Part shown: one piece after another, positions 39,057-47,466 of the stretch | Layout of the letters: the number at the start of each line of letters is the position of its first letter | Numbering within the stretch: position 1 is the stretch's first letter | NCBI GenBank assembly: GCA_016780065.1 | Contig: JADHML010000005.1 | Location: 1 to 64,000, forward strand | Length of the DNA stretch: 64,000 nucleotides | Source of the DNA: Flavobacteriaceae bacterium | Lineage (GTDB): Bacteria > Bacteroidota > Bacteroidia > Flavobacteriales > Flavobacteriaceae | Reading direction: 5' to 3' | Program-made: the position numbers and the translations under genes | Notes under the pieces: model-generated | Told to the model about the DNA's origin: nothing | What the model saw: the letters and a program-made list of their open reading frames with translations, nothing else | Databases searched by the model: none

Positions 39057-40120
39057 GAATACTAAAAAAACTCCTTACTTTTTTTGCCACCCTTTGGGGT
39101 GTTGCTACGGTAATTTTCTTTTTGTTTTCTGTGATGCCTGGTGACCCTGCCCAGATGATGCTGGGTCAAAACGAAAACAGTGAAGAGCTGGCATTGATTC
39201 AAAAAAAATATGGTTTTGATCAACCTATATTCAAGCAATATACGAGCTATCTGAATGACTTAAGCCTCATTTCTTGGCACCCTAAAGGGGGTGGTTTTAA
39301 CAGCTTGGATACAGGAAACTATCATTACACACCCCTTCTTGATTTTCAATCCAAAGCTTTGGTGATTAAGTGGCCATACCTACGTGAATCCTACCAAAAA
39401 AACGATATGGGTGTAAGTCAAATCATTGCCGATACCTTGCCAAATACCGTTGTTTTGGCCATAGCTGCCTTGCTAATCGCAATTATTTTGGGGCTGCTTC
39501 TGGGTGTCCTCTCTGCCATACGTGTCAATACCTGGCTCGACCGATTGATACAGTGGGTTAGCACCATCGGAATGAGTACCCCCTCTTTCTTTAGTGCAAT
39601 TCTAGCGGCATGGATTTTTGGATTTTTACTACAGTCTTACACAGGCTTGAATATGACAGGCAGCCTTTATGAATTAGACGACATGGGTACTTCATTTCAT
39701 ATTGCATGGAAAAATCTGATATTACCATCATTGGTATTAGGTATTCGTCCACTTGCCGTAGTTACGCAACTGATGCGAAATGCATTGCTAGACGAATGGA
39801 GCCGAGATTATGTAAGAACTGCACGCGCCAAAGGTCTAACCGAAGCACAAGTGCTTTGGCGTCATGTTGTTAAAAATGCACTGAACCCTGTGGTAACAGC
39901 TCTGTCTGGTTGGTTTGCCAGCATGCTCGCAGGAGCTGTTTTTGTAGAATATATTTTTGGTTGGAATGGAATCGGCAAAGAAATTGTCAATTCCTTGAAC
40001 GTATTGGATGTACCAGTACTTATGGGTTCTGTTTTGACCGTGTCATCTCTATTTATCTTAATCAACCTCTTAGTCGATCAAATTTATATTTATTTAGATC
40101 CTAAAATTAAATCAACTTAA
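39053..40120 (+). CDS. Dipeptide/oligopeptide ABC transporter permease (DppB/OppB type), apparently lone
   Basis: 355 residues, inner membrane, about six helices. The N-terminus LLTFFATLWGVATVIFFLFS then VMPGDPAQMMLGQ is the OppB/DppB opening. A large external loop follows helix 1 (about 65-120), and the EAA contact loop YVRTARAKGLTEAQVLWRHV and KNALNPVVTALSGWFA are clear. The rest of an Opp/Dpp transporter (second permease, ATPases, binding protein) is not nearby, so partners must be encoded elsewhere. Start overlaps the DUF1599 stop by 4 bases; tpiA follows after 11 bases. Confidence 0.88.
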   Translation: MRILKKLLTFFATLWGVATVIFFLFSVMPGDPAQMMLGQNENSEELALIQKKYGFDQPIFKQYTSYLNDLSLISWHPKGGGFNSLDTGNYHYTPLLDFQSKALVIKWPYLRESYQKNDMGVSQIIADTLPNTVVLAIAALLIAIILGLLLGVLSAIRVNTWLDRLIQWVSTIGMSTPSFFSAILAAWIFGFLLQSYTGLNMTGSLYELDDMGTSFHIAWKNLILPSLVLGIRPLAVVTQLMRNALLDEWSRDYVRTARAKGLTEAQVLWRHVVKNALNPVVTALSGWFASMLAGAVFVEYIFGWNGIGKEIVNSLNVLDVPVLMGSVLTVSSLFILINLLVDQIYIYLDPKIKST

Positions 40121-40131
40121 AAACTCGTTAT

Positions 40132-40887
40132 ATGAAAAAGCATATTGTTGCAGGAAACTGGAAAATGAACAAAACAGCGACCGAAACGGACGCTCTTATT
40201 GAAGAACTACTTGAACAAGACTTAGACCCTAATGTGGAAGTTATTATAGCACCTACTTCTATTCATTTATCACAAGCCACTCAGGCAACTAATGGCAGCC
40301 GTATAAGTGTGGCTGCTCAAAACATGCATCAAGCCGAAAGTGGCGCATTTACAGGTGAAATATCTGCGTCTATGTTGTTAGGTGTGGGCGTCCAGCACGT
40401 TATTTTGGGCCACTCTGAACGCAGAGCGTACTTTGGTGAAAACGATTCACTTTTGGCAGAAAAAGTTCAAGCAGCCTTGAAAAATAATTTGGAAGTTATC
40501 TTTTGTTTTGGGGAGGAATTATCGGATCGTCAACAAAACAAGCATTTTGATTTAGTCGAAAGCCAATTGCGTAACGCTTTATTTGATTTACCTGCAGAAT
40601 CATGGGAACACATCGTTTTGGCTTATGAGCCTGTTTGGGCTATTGGAACTGGTGAAACTGCCAGCCCCGAACAAGCTCAAGAGATGCATGCTTTTATACG
40701 TCAGTTATTAGTAGATCAATATGGAAATGACTGCGCACAATCCGTATCTATTCTTTACGGAGGAAGTGTCAAGCCTGCCAATGCCGCTGAAATTTTTGCC
40801 AAACCTGATGTTGATGGCGGTTTGATTGGGGGAGCCTCACTCAATGCAACTGACTTTGCAGCCATAGTCAATGGATTCAAATCCTAG
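40132..40887 (+). CDS. tpiA: Triose-phosphate isomerase
   Basis: Interconverts dihydroxyacetone phosphate and glyceraldehyde-3-phosphate in glycolysis. 251 residues, full barrel: VAGNWKMNKTATE (Lys), VILGHSERRAYFGE (His), AYEPVWAIGTGETAS (Glu) and YGGSVKPANA / GGLIGGASL phosphate-binding motifs. Second half of a run that continues into prmA (17-base overlap) and clpS. Confidence 0.98.
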   Translation: MKKHIVAGNWKMNKTATETDALIEELLEQDLDPNVEVIIAPTSIHLSQATQATNGSRISVAAQNMHQAESGAFTGEISASMLLGVGVQHVILGHSERRAYFGENDSLLAEKVQAALKNNLEVIFCFGEELSDRQQNKHFDLVESQLRNALFDLPAESWEHIVLAYEPVWAIGTGETASPEQAQEMHAFIRQLLVDQYGNDCAQSVSILYGGSVKPANAAEIFAKPDVDGGLIGGASLNATDFAAIVNGFKS

Positions 40888-41713
40888 TTTTTACTACGAA
40901 ATACAATTTGTAGTTTCTCCTCATTCGTTGGGGACAGAACTTCTTTTGGCTCAACTTAGCCAGACGGTATGTGAAAGTTTTGAAGTAACCGCATTGGGTC
41001 TAAATGCTTATATAAGAAGTGAAGATTGGTCTCAATTCCATATAGAAAATCTTGAGCTTTTGTCTGACCCAAATTTTAAAGTTTCCCACTCAGTACACAG
41101 CATTCCTATGGAAAACTGGAATGCCCAATGGGAGGCGTCTTTTCAACCTATCGTAGTGGGTGAATACACCATTCGCGCTCCTTTTCACCCACCCACCCAA
41201 ACACCTTATGAGTTAATCATTGAACCCAAAATGTCTTTCGGCACAGGACATCACCAAACAACTCGTTTGATGTTAGAGTCGATATTGGAGTTAGATGTTC
41301 AGGCGCAAAAAGTGTTAGACATGGGCTGTGGGACAGGGATATTGGCCATCGTAGCAGCTCAAAGAGGTGCGCTTCATGTAGATGCGTTTGATATCGAGCC
41401 TTGGTGTGTGGAAAACACCACAGAAAACGCATTGAGAAACCATTGTGGCGACAAGGTTGTTGCAAGTTGTGGGGATATTGAAAAGACAGATTCAAATTAT
41501 GATTTGATTATGGCAAATATCAACCGAAATGTGCTGTTGGAACACTTACCCCACTACGCAAACAAACTTCGTAAAGGAGGAACTTTATTACTCAGTGGGT
41601 TTTTTGAATCAGATGTAGAATTTCTTCATAAAGTTTGTGTTCAAAACTACTTAACACAGGTTTCAGTGGCTCAATTAGATCGTTGGATATGCTTAAATTA
41701 TGTATCTTCATGA
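40871..41713 (+). CDS. prmA: Ribosomal protein L11 methyltransferase
   Basis: Methylates ribosomal protein L11 with S-adenosylmethionine. 280 residues. The N-terminal substrate-recognition domain is followed by KMSFGTGHHQTTRLML, DMGCGTGILAIVAAQRGA (SAM motif I), and MANINRNVLLEHLPHY, the PrmA signature. It overlaps tpiA by 17 bases and clpS by 4 (ATGA). Confidence 0.95.
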   Translation: MDSNPSFYYEIQFVVSPHSLGTELLLAQLSQTVCESFEVTALGLNAYIRSEDWSQFHIENLELLSDPNFKVSHSVHSIPMENWNAQWEASFQPIVVGEYTIRAPFHPPTQTPYELIIEPKMSFGTGHHQTTRLMLESILELDVQAQKVLDMGCGTGILAIVAAQRGALHVDAFDIEPWCVENTTENALRNHCGDKVVASCGDIEKTDSNYDLIMANINRNVLLEHLPHYANKLRKGGTLLLSGFFESDVEFLHKVCVQNYLTQVSVAQLDRWICLNYVSS

Positions 41714-42006
41714 CTGTGAATATTCGTTTTCATCAAAACGACGAGCAAACGCAAGCCGAAACCGATGTTCTTGTTGACACTCAGCGAGAGCACGAGATTG
41801 TGTTGTTTAATGATGACGTGAATACTTTTGACCACGTGATTGCTACTTTGATTACCGTTTGTGAGCATACGCCCGAACAAGCTGAACAGTGTGCGCTGAT
41901 TGTTCATTACAATGGCAAATGCACAGTAAAATCAGGAAGTTATGCAGAGCTAGAACCCAAGTGTTTGCGTCTTTTGGATGCAGGCTTGAGCGCAGAAATT
42001 GTATAG
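41710..42006 (+). CDS. clpS: ATP-dependent Clp protease adaptor ClpS
   Basis: 98 residues from the ATG at 41710, which overlaps the prmA stop (ATGA). ClpS delivers N-degron substrates to ClpAP. HEIVLFNDDVNTFDHVIATL is the core substrate-binding motif (NDD-T-F) and ALIVHYNGKCTVKSGSYAEL matches the family's C-terminal half. The first ~28 residues are variable. A clpA-type unfoldase is not in the window. Confidence 0.93.
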   Translation: MTVNIRFHQNDEQTQAETDVLVDTQREHEIVLFNDDVNTFDHVIATLITVCEHTPEQAEQCALIVHYNGKCTVKSGSYAELEPKCLRLLDAGLSAEIV

Positions 42007-42062
42007 GTTTTTCTTCAAATAACCCGACTTGTTTGAGATTTAATACTTTTGTCTAAAAAAGA

Positions 42063-42617
42063 ATGAAAAAGATTGCGACTTGGGTCGGGGTTTTTTGTTG
42101 TATGACATCCTCATTTCAGGCCCAAAATAAAATTATGAACACAAGTATTTACCAATATGTAGTTGCTGATATTAACGGTGACGATTTTGATTTCAGTTCA
42201 CTCAAAGGAAAGAAAATTATGGTGGTCAATACGGCATCTAAATGTGGCTTAACCCCCCAATACAAAAAACTACAAGCACTTTATGACAGATTCAAAGACA
42301 GTGGTTTTGTTGTAATCGGATTTCCGTCCAATAATTTCCTTTGGCAAGAGCCTGGAACAAATGAGGATATTAATACTTTTTGTGAAAAAAATTATGGTGT
42401 GAGCTTTCCAATGATGTCAAAAATAAATGTAAAAGGAAGTAAAAAGCACCCTGTATATCAATTTTTGACTCAGAAAAACAAGAATGGCCTCAGAGATTCT
42501 AGTGTGAGCTGGAATTTTCAAAAGTACCTTATAGACGAAGAAGGACAACTGGTTGATGTTGTAGGGCCTCGAACCCAACCAGACGATGAAAAAATTCTTA
42601 ATTGGATAAAAAGTTAA
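42063..42617 (+). CDS. Exported glutathione-peroxidase-like protein (thioredoxin fold)
   Basis: 184 residues: signal peptide MKKIATWVGVFCCMTSSFQA, then the GPx fold. The peroxidatic Cys lies in NTASKCGLTPQYKKLQ and the Trp-Asn pair in SVSWNFQKYLI. The usual catalytic Gln motif (FPCNQFGGQEPG in family members) reads FPSNNFLWQEPG, so Gln is Asn. Such GPx-like proteins normally use thioredoxin rather than glutathione, and Bacteroidota commonly make bacillithiol instead; bshB1 follows 2 bases downstream. Probably detoxifies peroxides in the periplasm. A TACTTTTG box at 42044-42051 is a possible -7 element. Confidence 0.87.
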   Translation: MKKIATWVGVFCCMTSSFQAQNKIMNTSIYQYVVADINGDDFDFSSLKGKKIMVVNTASKCGLTPQYKKLQALYDRFKDSGFVVIGFPSNNFLWQEPGTNEDINTFCEKNYGVSFPMMSKINVKGSKKHPVYQFLTQKNKNGLRDSSVSWNFQKYLIDEEGQLVDVVGPRTQPDDEKILNWIKS

Positions 42618-42619
42618 AC

Positions 42620-43342
42620 ATGACAACAGGCCTTGATATACTCGCTTTTGGTGCCCATCCCGATGATGTAGAGTTGGGCTGTGGAGGTACTTTACTCAAA
42701 GAAATTTCCTTTAATAAAAGTGTGGGTATTATAGATCTCACAAGAGGTGAATTGGGGACTCGAGGAACTGCAGAAATCAGAGATAAAGAAGCCGCCCAAG
42801 CAGCTGATATCCTAGGGGTAAAGCTTAGGGAAAATCTTGGCTTTAGGGATGGTTTTTTCAAAAATGATGAAGCTCATCAAATGGAAGTGATCCGTGTAAT
42901 TCGAAAGTATCGTCCCCGTTGGGTGTTATGCAATGCCCAAAACGACCGACATATCGATCATGGCCGTGCGGCAGCTCTTGTTCATGAAGCTTGTTTTTTG
43001 AGTGGGTTGCAAAAGATTGAATCCCATGACGGTGGAAAGTTTCAAGACCCTTGGCGTCCAAAACAAGTCTATCATTATATGCAATGGAACAACGATGCTG
43101 TTGATTTTGCTGTGGATATAAGTGGTTTTATGGAGCAAAAATTAAAAGCAGTTCAGGCCTATGCGTCTCAGTTTTACGATCCAAATTCAGATGAGCCTGA
43201 AACGCCTATTAGCAGTAAGAATTTTTTAGAAAGTATTCGCAACCGTGCAGCCGATTTGGGTCGCTTGGTGGGTGTGAATTACGCCGAAGGTTTTACCACT
43301 CAAAGACAATTGGGAGTGGGTAGTCTTTCAGATTTGATATAG
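42620..43342 (+). CDS. bshB1: Bacillithiol biosynthesis deacetylase BshB1
   Basis: Removes the acetyl group from GlcNAc-malate in bacillithiol synthesis. 240 residues from the ATG at 42620 (MTTGLDILAFGAHPDDVELG). Zinc-site motifs AHPDDVE and NDRHIDHGRAA, with IDLTRGELGTRGTAEIRDKE and GFRDGFF also typical of LmbE/BshB enzymes. It starts 2 bases after the peroxidase gene. bshA and bshC are not in the window. Confidence 0.94.
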   Translation: MTTGLDILAFGAHPDDVELGCGGTLLKEISFNKSVGIIDLTRGELGTRGTAEIRDKEAAQAADILGVKLRENLGFRDGFFKNDEAHQMEVIRVIRKYRPRWVLCNAQNDRHIDHGRAAALVHEACFLSGLQKIESHDGGKFQDPWRPKQVYHYMQWNNDAVDFAVDISGFMEQKLKAVQAYASQFYDPNSDEPETPISSKNFLESIRNRAADLGRLVGVNYAEGFTTQRQLGVGSLSDLI

Positions 43343-43354
43343 CTGTAAAATTTT

Positions 43355-43385
43355 TTGAAGCAAATTGTAAAAACCCGTACATTTG
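43355..43385 (+). promoter_or_regulatory. Bacteroidota-type promoter for tRNA-His
   Basis: TTG at 43355-43357, a 20-base spacer and TACATTTG at 43378-43385. Same layout as the tRNA-Glu promoter at 29854. Confidence 0.8.
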
Positions 43386-43396
43386 CGGCCAGTTAT

Positions 43397-43471
43397 GGTG
43401 GTTGTAGCTCAGTTGGTTAGAGCGCTAGATTGTGGTTCTAGAGGTCGCCGGTTCGAGACCGGTCTTCCACC
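43397..43471 (+). tRNA. tRNA-His (anticodon GUG)
   Basis: Anticodon arm CTAGA-TTGTGGT-TCTAG gives anticodon GTG. D-arm GCTCAGTTGGTTAGAGC and T-arm GCCGG-TTCGAGA-CCGGT. The extra G at 43397 faces discriminator C at 43471, as required for tRNA-His. The acceptor stem GTGGTTG/CTTCCAC shows two U-U mismatches (positions 5-68 and 6-67). CCA not encoded. Confidence 0.93.
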
Positions 43472-43475
43472 CATC

Positions 43476-43506
43476 AAAAACCCTTCGAGATATCGAGGGG
43501 TTTTCT
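43476..43506 (+). terminator. tRNA-His terminator
   Basis: AAAACCCTTCGA (ends 43489) with TCGAGGGGTTTT (43493-43504), loop GATA or shorter, followed by TCTTCTT. The stem is fully paired with one G-U. Confidence 0.85.
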
Positions 43507-43631
43507 TCTTTAAACGCCCTGAGTTATTTATTTAGATAGTTTAGAAATGGAGCTGTCCAAAAAAACAAATAAGGCATTTATCGCACCTCATTATCAAACA
43601 CTTTTAGGTAGGGTGTGTTAGCAAGCTGCCA

Positions 43632-43973
43632 TCAACTGTATACCTGCAAATAAATAATCATTACACACAATAGGATATAAGCAATGGCAGGCAAAATGTC
43701 AGAGATGTTGTCTCTAATTCGAATTCTCACAACAATAGCAACAAGCATCATGACAATGATGAAAAGCGTACTGATGATTACAGCAATGTCAAATTCAAAC
43801 CCGAGCATTAAACCTAGACCGCCAATAAATTGACACGCACCAATTTTTTTTCGTTGATCTGCCAATCCCCAGCGTTTAAATTCACGAATCATTCTTTTTG
43901 AAATAAAAGAGTTGATCCCATAGGCAATAAAAGAGACGCCTGTAAAGGCAGAAATAATGGTAATTAGCTCCAT
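43632..43973 (-). CDS. DoxX-like small membrane protein
   Basis: 113 residues with four predicted helices. The segment RMIREFKRWGLADQRKKIGACQ and then FIGGLGLMLGFEFDIAV resembles DoxX/DoxD-like proteins, in which a loop EFKR-WG precedes a glycine-rich helix. It is 3 bases downstream of a related gene (43977), with which it shares the EFK-x-x-G-x-x-D and GA spacing. Function unknown. Confidence 0.62.
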   Translation of the reverse strand: MELITIISAFTGVSFIAYGINSFISKRMIREFKRWGLADQRKKIGACQFIGGLGLMLGFEFDIAVIISTLFIIVMMLVAIVVRIRIRDNISDILPAIAYILLCVMIIYLQVYS

Positions 43974-43976
43974 TGA

Positions 43977-44321
43977 CTAGATTAAACCACAATCAAAAGC
44001 AGCAACAAACAACGACATCAATAGAAATACCAACGAGGGAAGCCGCTGTTTGAAGGGGTTTTTAACCCTAAGATGGGTAATCTGGGCGCTTAACATGAAA
44101 AAAGCCATTCCAATAGCCGCATATTGTGTTATGTCATTATACCACAGCCCTATAATTAGAAGTGCTGAAATAGACATTTTAGCTGCTCCAACAAAATTTC
44201 TAAATACATCTGAATAGCCAAACTGTTTGAATTCAGCAACCACATTATGGTATCTAAAAATCCACACAAAATATACCGAAACCGATACTATGATTTGAAA
44301 TAATAAAGAAACGTGATCCAT
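43977..44321 (-). CDS. DoxX-like small membrane protein, paralogue of the next gene
   Basis: 114 residues with four predicted helices. AEFKQFGYSDVFRNFVGAAK aligns with REFKRWGLADQRKKIGACQ of the downstream gene, supporting an old tandem duplication. Start ATG at 44321. The neighbours on the + strand (tRNA-His and a 139-residue membrane protein) are unrelated by sequence. Function unknown. Confidence 0.62.
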   Translation of the reverse strand: MDHVSLLFQIIVSVSVYFVWIFRYHNVVAEFKQFGYSDVFRNFVGAAKMSISALLIIGLWYNDITQYAAIGMAFFMLSAQITHLRVKNPFKQRLPSLVFLLMSLFVAAFDCGLI

Positions 44322-44513
44322 ATTAGAATTTTACTAAAGTTACAAATAATTCCTATTATGGAGATTTTACACCAAACTTTTAAGCAATCATACGGTCAAA
44401 TTCAATCCGTTTTAGTGAATTTAAATGTTTTGTTTTGTGTAATGGTTTATTAATGAAAAGTCACGTGTCGATTTTTTTTTTTACTTTTAGATACTAACAA
44501 AAAACAAACTAAC

Positions 44514-44933
44514 ATGTTACCACAAATTATCATTGCTTCGTTGTGTATTCTCATTACACTTATTGGAGTACTTAAAAAAAACAGGGTTTATTTTAACATC
44601 GGCTATTTTGTATATGGTCTTCTTGTTGTTTTTTCAGAACTCGGTTTTTATGCTGACAACAGTGAGACAATCCACTTAGCTGTTGCTTCTTTATGGGTGA
44701 TCCAAAGCATTTTGACAATCCCCAACAAGTTGCCATATGATGGCGGAAAACTTGCCAAATCTGCTGCTGTTAAAATTTACAGCTCTTTGGCCGTCATAAA
44801 TTTATTTGGCGCTTACATTGTATGTGCGAGCGAAATCCCTGACTTTGTTTCTTATTTCCATATCGTATTGGCTGTCTTGCCAATTGTGGCTATATATATG
44901 GTTATAACTGATAAAGTAGCGATTAGTAAGTAA
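44514..44933 (+). CDS. Small four-helix membrane protein of unknown function
   Basis: 139 residues with four hydrophobic helices (about 3-18, 28-44, 52-66, 85-130 in two spans) and almost no polar loops. I do not recognise the family. It stands alone, closed by a terminator at 44957. The 192 bases upstream contain a long T run (about 44470-44482) and no good promoter match. Confidence 0.6.
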   Translation: MLPQIIIASLCILITLIGVLKKNRVYFNIGYFVYGLLVVFSELGFYADNSETIHLAVASLWVIQSILTIPNKLPYDGGKLAKSAAVKIYSSLAVINLFGAYIVCASEIPDFVSYFHIVLAVLPIVAIYMVITDKVAISK

Positions 44934-44956
44934 GAAATTCATTTGAATTTCAAAAC

Positions 44957-44987
44957 AAAAGGCGGTGTCTTTGGCACTGCTTTTTTT
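44957..44987. terminator. Terminator between a membrane protein gene and the SOUL gene
   Basis: AAAAGGCGGTG (44957-44967) and CACTGCTTTTT (44975-44985) pair over about eleven positions with two G-U pairs, flanked by A and T runs. It fits both convergent genes. Confidence 0.78.
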
Positions 44988-44993
44988 GTTTTC

Positions 44994-45539
44994 CTAAAAA
45001 GAAACCTCCACCAAGACTTCGTTGCGTCGGTTGTAGAACTTGTAGGGGCTGTCATATGATAATACAACAACCTCACCTAATGTTTTGATTTCTTCCTTTT
45101 GCAACTCATTTAGTAACTGTTCGGTATGCATTTGAACCTTGGTTTCATTGCTATACCCACCATATCTTAGGGCAGCAAAGTAACCAGATTTGGAGGTGTA
45201 TATTTTTATGTTTGAGTCTGTGGGTATGGGTGCAGTATTTTGATTGTATTTTTTAGGCAATACAAATGCCATACGGTTGTTTTTTTCATCACTTTGCATG
45301 TGAACCGGTGTGGTCATTGCAATTTCTTCACTTCGAGCATTATTCCCTGTAATGTATCTAAACAAATCAGAAAAATTATTATTGGAGTTTTTAGCTGATT
45401 GTACCTCAGCCATGACAGCAGGTGGATAGTAGCGAACTTCCACGTTTTCAAGATTTTTTACTACCTCGTAAGATTGTGATTCGTATTTCTGACCCATTAC
45501 AATAGCACTAAAAACAAAACAAAAGATAAAAGTTTTCAT
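44994..45539 (-). CDS. SOUL-family heme-binding-like protein, exported
   Basis: 181 residues. Signal peptide MKTFIFCFVFSAIVMGQKYE, then ENVEVRYYPPAVMAEV, ARSEEIAMTTPVHMQSD and RMAFVLPKKYNQN, the SOUL/HBP23 signatures. The C-terminal HTEQLLNELQKE and YDSPYKFYNRRNEVLVEV also fit. Some family members bind heme; here binding cannot be judged. The start overlaps the stop of the M28 peptidase gene by 4 bases (45536-45539), so the two are coupled. Confidence 0.88.
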   Translation of the reverse strand: MKTFIFCFVFSAIVMGQKYESQSYEVVKNLENVEVRYYPPAVMAEVQSAKNSNNNFSDLFRYITGNNARSEEIAMTTPVHMQSDEKNNRMAFVLPKKYNQNTAPIPTDSNIKIYTSKSGYFAALRYGGYSNETKVQMHTEQLLNELQKEEIKTLGEVVVLSYDSPYKFYNRRNEVLVEVSF

Positions 45540-46567
45540 TTGATTACATTATTTTTTTTGTCCAATCGAATGCGGTCTTCTCTGTTTGCGATCGCCCATG
45601 CTGTATGGAAAATCAATTTTGTGCGTCTTTCGAGCAGATGATAATCAATTTTTTCGACCGTATCTGTGGGAGCGTGGTAATCGGCATGGGTGCCATTAAA
45701 GTAGAAAATAGCAGGAATGTTGTTTTTGATAAAATGGTAATGGTCTGATCGGTAGTAATAGTTGTTTTCACGATAGCGACCTCGCTCCCAAACCAAAGTG
45801 GTAGGGTCGTTGTATCGATAGTCTAAATTGAGTTGAACATACGCTTGGTTGGCAGCCTCAGAAACCTCGTGTAAGTCATCAGAAAGTATGTCCGAGCCAA
45901 TTAAATATAGATAATCAGGTTGGTCCAGATGCAAGGAATCAACACGTCCTATCATGTCAATGTTAAGGTTGGTCACGGTGTTTTTGAGTGGATAAACTGG
46001 GTGATCTGTGTAATATTTAGAACCTAACAATCCTTTTTCTTCTCCAGACACATGAAGAAATAAAATGGATCTTCGCGGCCCATCTCCGTTTGCAACGGCT
46101 TCTTGAAAAGCTTCAGCAATTTCCATCATGGCGACTGTGCCCGAGCCATCATCATCCGCACCGTTGTTGATTTGTCCATCGGGTTCAACCCCTATATGAT
46201 CTAAGTGTGAGGTGATCACTAAAACCTCATCTTTTTTGTCACTACCAGGAATATATGCCAATACGTTGGTGCCGTTTAGGGTTTTCCCTCGTCTTGTGGA
46301 AAGCACCATGTTTTGAAAATAAGTCTTGTTGTTGTTTCCTCCTTGTACTCCAATAGACTGGTAATAGTCTTTTAGAAAATGGATGGCTTTTTGCTCACCT
46401 TCCGTACCAGTTTCTCTGCCTGCAAACTCATCTGAAGCATACACATATAAATGTTCTTTTAGTTCTTGAAGTGTAATCGACGAGGCATAATCAGCTGGGT
46501 TTTGCGCAACAACATAAGTGATGTTCATTAGCCCAATACAGAAAGGTAAAAAAGATCGTTTTTTCAT
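45536..46567 (-). CDS. M28-family zinc metallopeptidase, exported
   Basis: 343 residues. Signal peptide MKKRSFLPFCIGLMNITYVV then AQ. Zinc ligands sit in TSHLDHIGVE, NNGADDDGSGTVAMMEIAEA, HVSGEEKGLLGSKYY, LNIDMIGR and GTHADYHAPTDTVE, all intact. Aminopeptidase or related hydrolase acting outside the cytoplasm. Coupled to the SOUL gene by a 4-base overlap. Two of the carboxylates, GEE and DMIG, include the catalytic Glu. Confidence 0.93.
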   Translation of the reverse strand: MKKRSFLPFCIGLMNITYVVAQNPADYASSITLQELKEHLYVYASDEFAGRETGTEGEQKAIHFLKDYYQSIGVQGGNNNKTYFQNMVLSTRRGKTLNGTNVLAYIPGSDKKDEVLVITSHLDHIGVEPDGQINNGADDDGSGTVAMMEIAEAFQEAVANGDGPRRSILFLHVSGEEKGLLGSKYYTDHPVYPLKNTVTNLNIDMIGRVDSLHLDQPDYLYLIGSDILSDDLHEVSEAANQAYVQLNLDYRYNDPTTLVWERGRYRENNYYYRSDHYHFIKNNIPAIFYFNGTHADYHAPTDTVEKIDYHLLERRTKLIFHTAWAIANREDRIRLDKKNNVIK

Positions 46568-46603
46568 GTTGATGAAAGTTTAAGAACCCTAAAATATGAT
46601 TTT

Positions 46604-47377
46604 TTAGCCAACAATTTGGACCGGAAGCAGTTCATCTGCAATACCATCCCACAGATTAATTCTTGCTTCTAGTGCCTTACATGCTGCATCCATCGCCTCT
46701 TGATGACGTGCAGGATCATCCCCGCACAATTCATCTATCATCTGCAACGCCATGGGGCCATGTGTGTCCCCATCAACCTCAATATGGCGCTCTAAGTAAT
46801 AGAGTAGGGTAGCAGCTCCTGACTCGGCCTCTTGCGACAAACTTCGAACCAGTTCTATAAAAACGTCTGGAATTAGATCCTCTCTCCCAAACGTAAATAC
46901 ACCAGCAACCACGTGTACCTTGCCTTCTTCGACACACTCCATTGTTGACGTAACAAAATCCACGGCTGCTTTAGGGGCTTTTGAGATTGTAAGCGCATCT
47001 TTCCATGACACCCCTTTTTGGATTTGGCTAACGAAGTTTTTTATCGGTTGGGTGTCAGCACCAACATCTGACATCGCTTTCAAATACAATTCAAAGTGAC
47101 TTATTGGATTTCCTTGCGCATCTACATCACTTTCTTCTCCCCAGACGATCTCATTGATCAATCTTCGAGTGGATGGGCTTCCAACGGGCACCCACGGAAT
47201 TTGTACGCAAGTAAGCTCACGTTGTAAAAACTTGACAAGGGTCATAAAGTCCCATACCGCAAACACATGTATCTCCATAAAAGACCTGATGGCATTGAGA
47301 CTTCGAAGTTGACTGTAGAGAGGGTGTTGAATAAGTTGTACGCTCAGTGATTTGAGCTTTTCATTGTGATAGTCCAT
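46604..47377 (-). CDS. DUF3050 family protein (heme-oxygenase-like fold)
   Basis: 257 residues, soluble, helical. FMEIHVFAVWDFMTLVKFLQ, EIVWGEESDVD, ISHFELYLKAM, ATLLYYLERHIEVDGDTHGP are characteristic of DUF3050, whose predicted fold resembles heme-oxygenase-like helical bundles. Conserved Glu and His in MEIH, HFELY and LERHIEVDGDTHG could bind metal (inference). No catalytic role is known to me. Divergent from the HMG-CoA lyase gene, 89 bases away. Confidence 0.82.
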   Translation of the reverse strand: MDYHNEKLKSLSVQLIQHPLYSQLRSLNAIRSFMEIHVFAVWDFMTLVKFLQRELTCVQIPWVPVGSPSTRRLINEIVWGEESDVDAQGNPISHFELYLKAMSDVGADTQPIKNFVSQIQKGVSWKDALTISKAPKAAVDFVTSTMECVEEGKVHVVAGVFTFGREDLIPDVFIELVRSLSQEAESGAATLLYYLERHIEVDGDTHGPMALQMIDELCGDDPARHQEAMDAACKALEARINLWDGIADELLPVQIVG

Positions 47378-47466
47378 TAATTTTCCTTTTTCGCTTACAA
47401 AAATACGTAGAACGATTCAATCTTAAAAACCACCATCATTCGAATGAAAATAATTACATTTGATGC

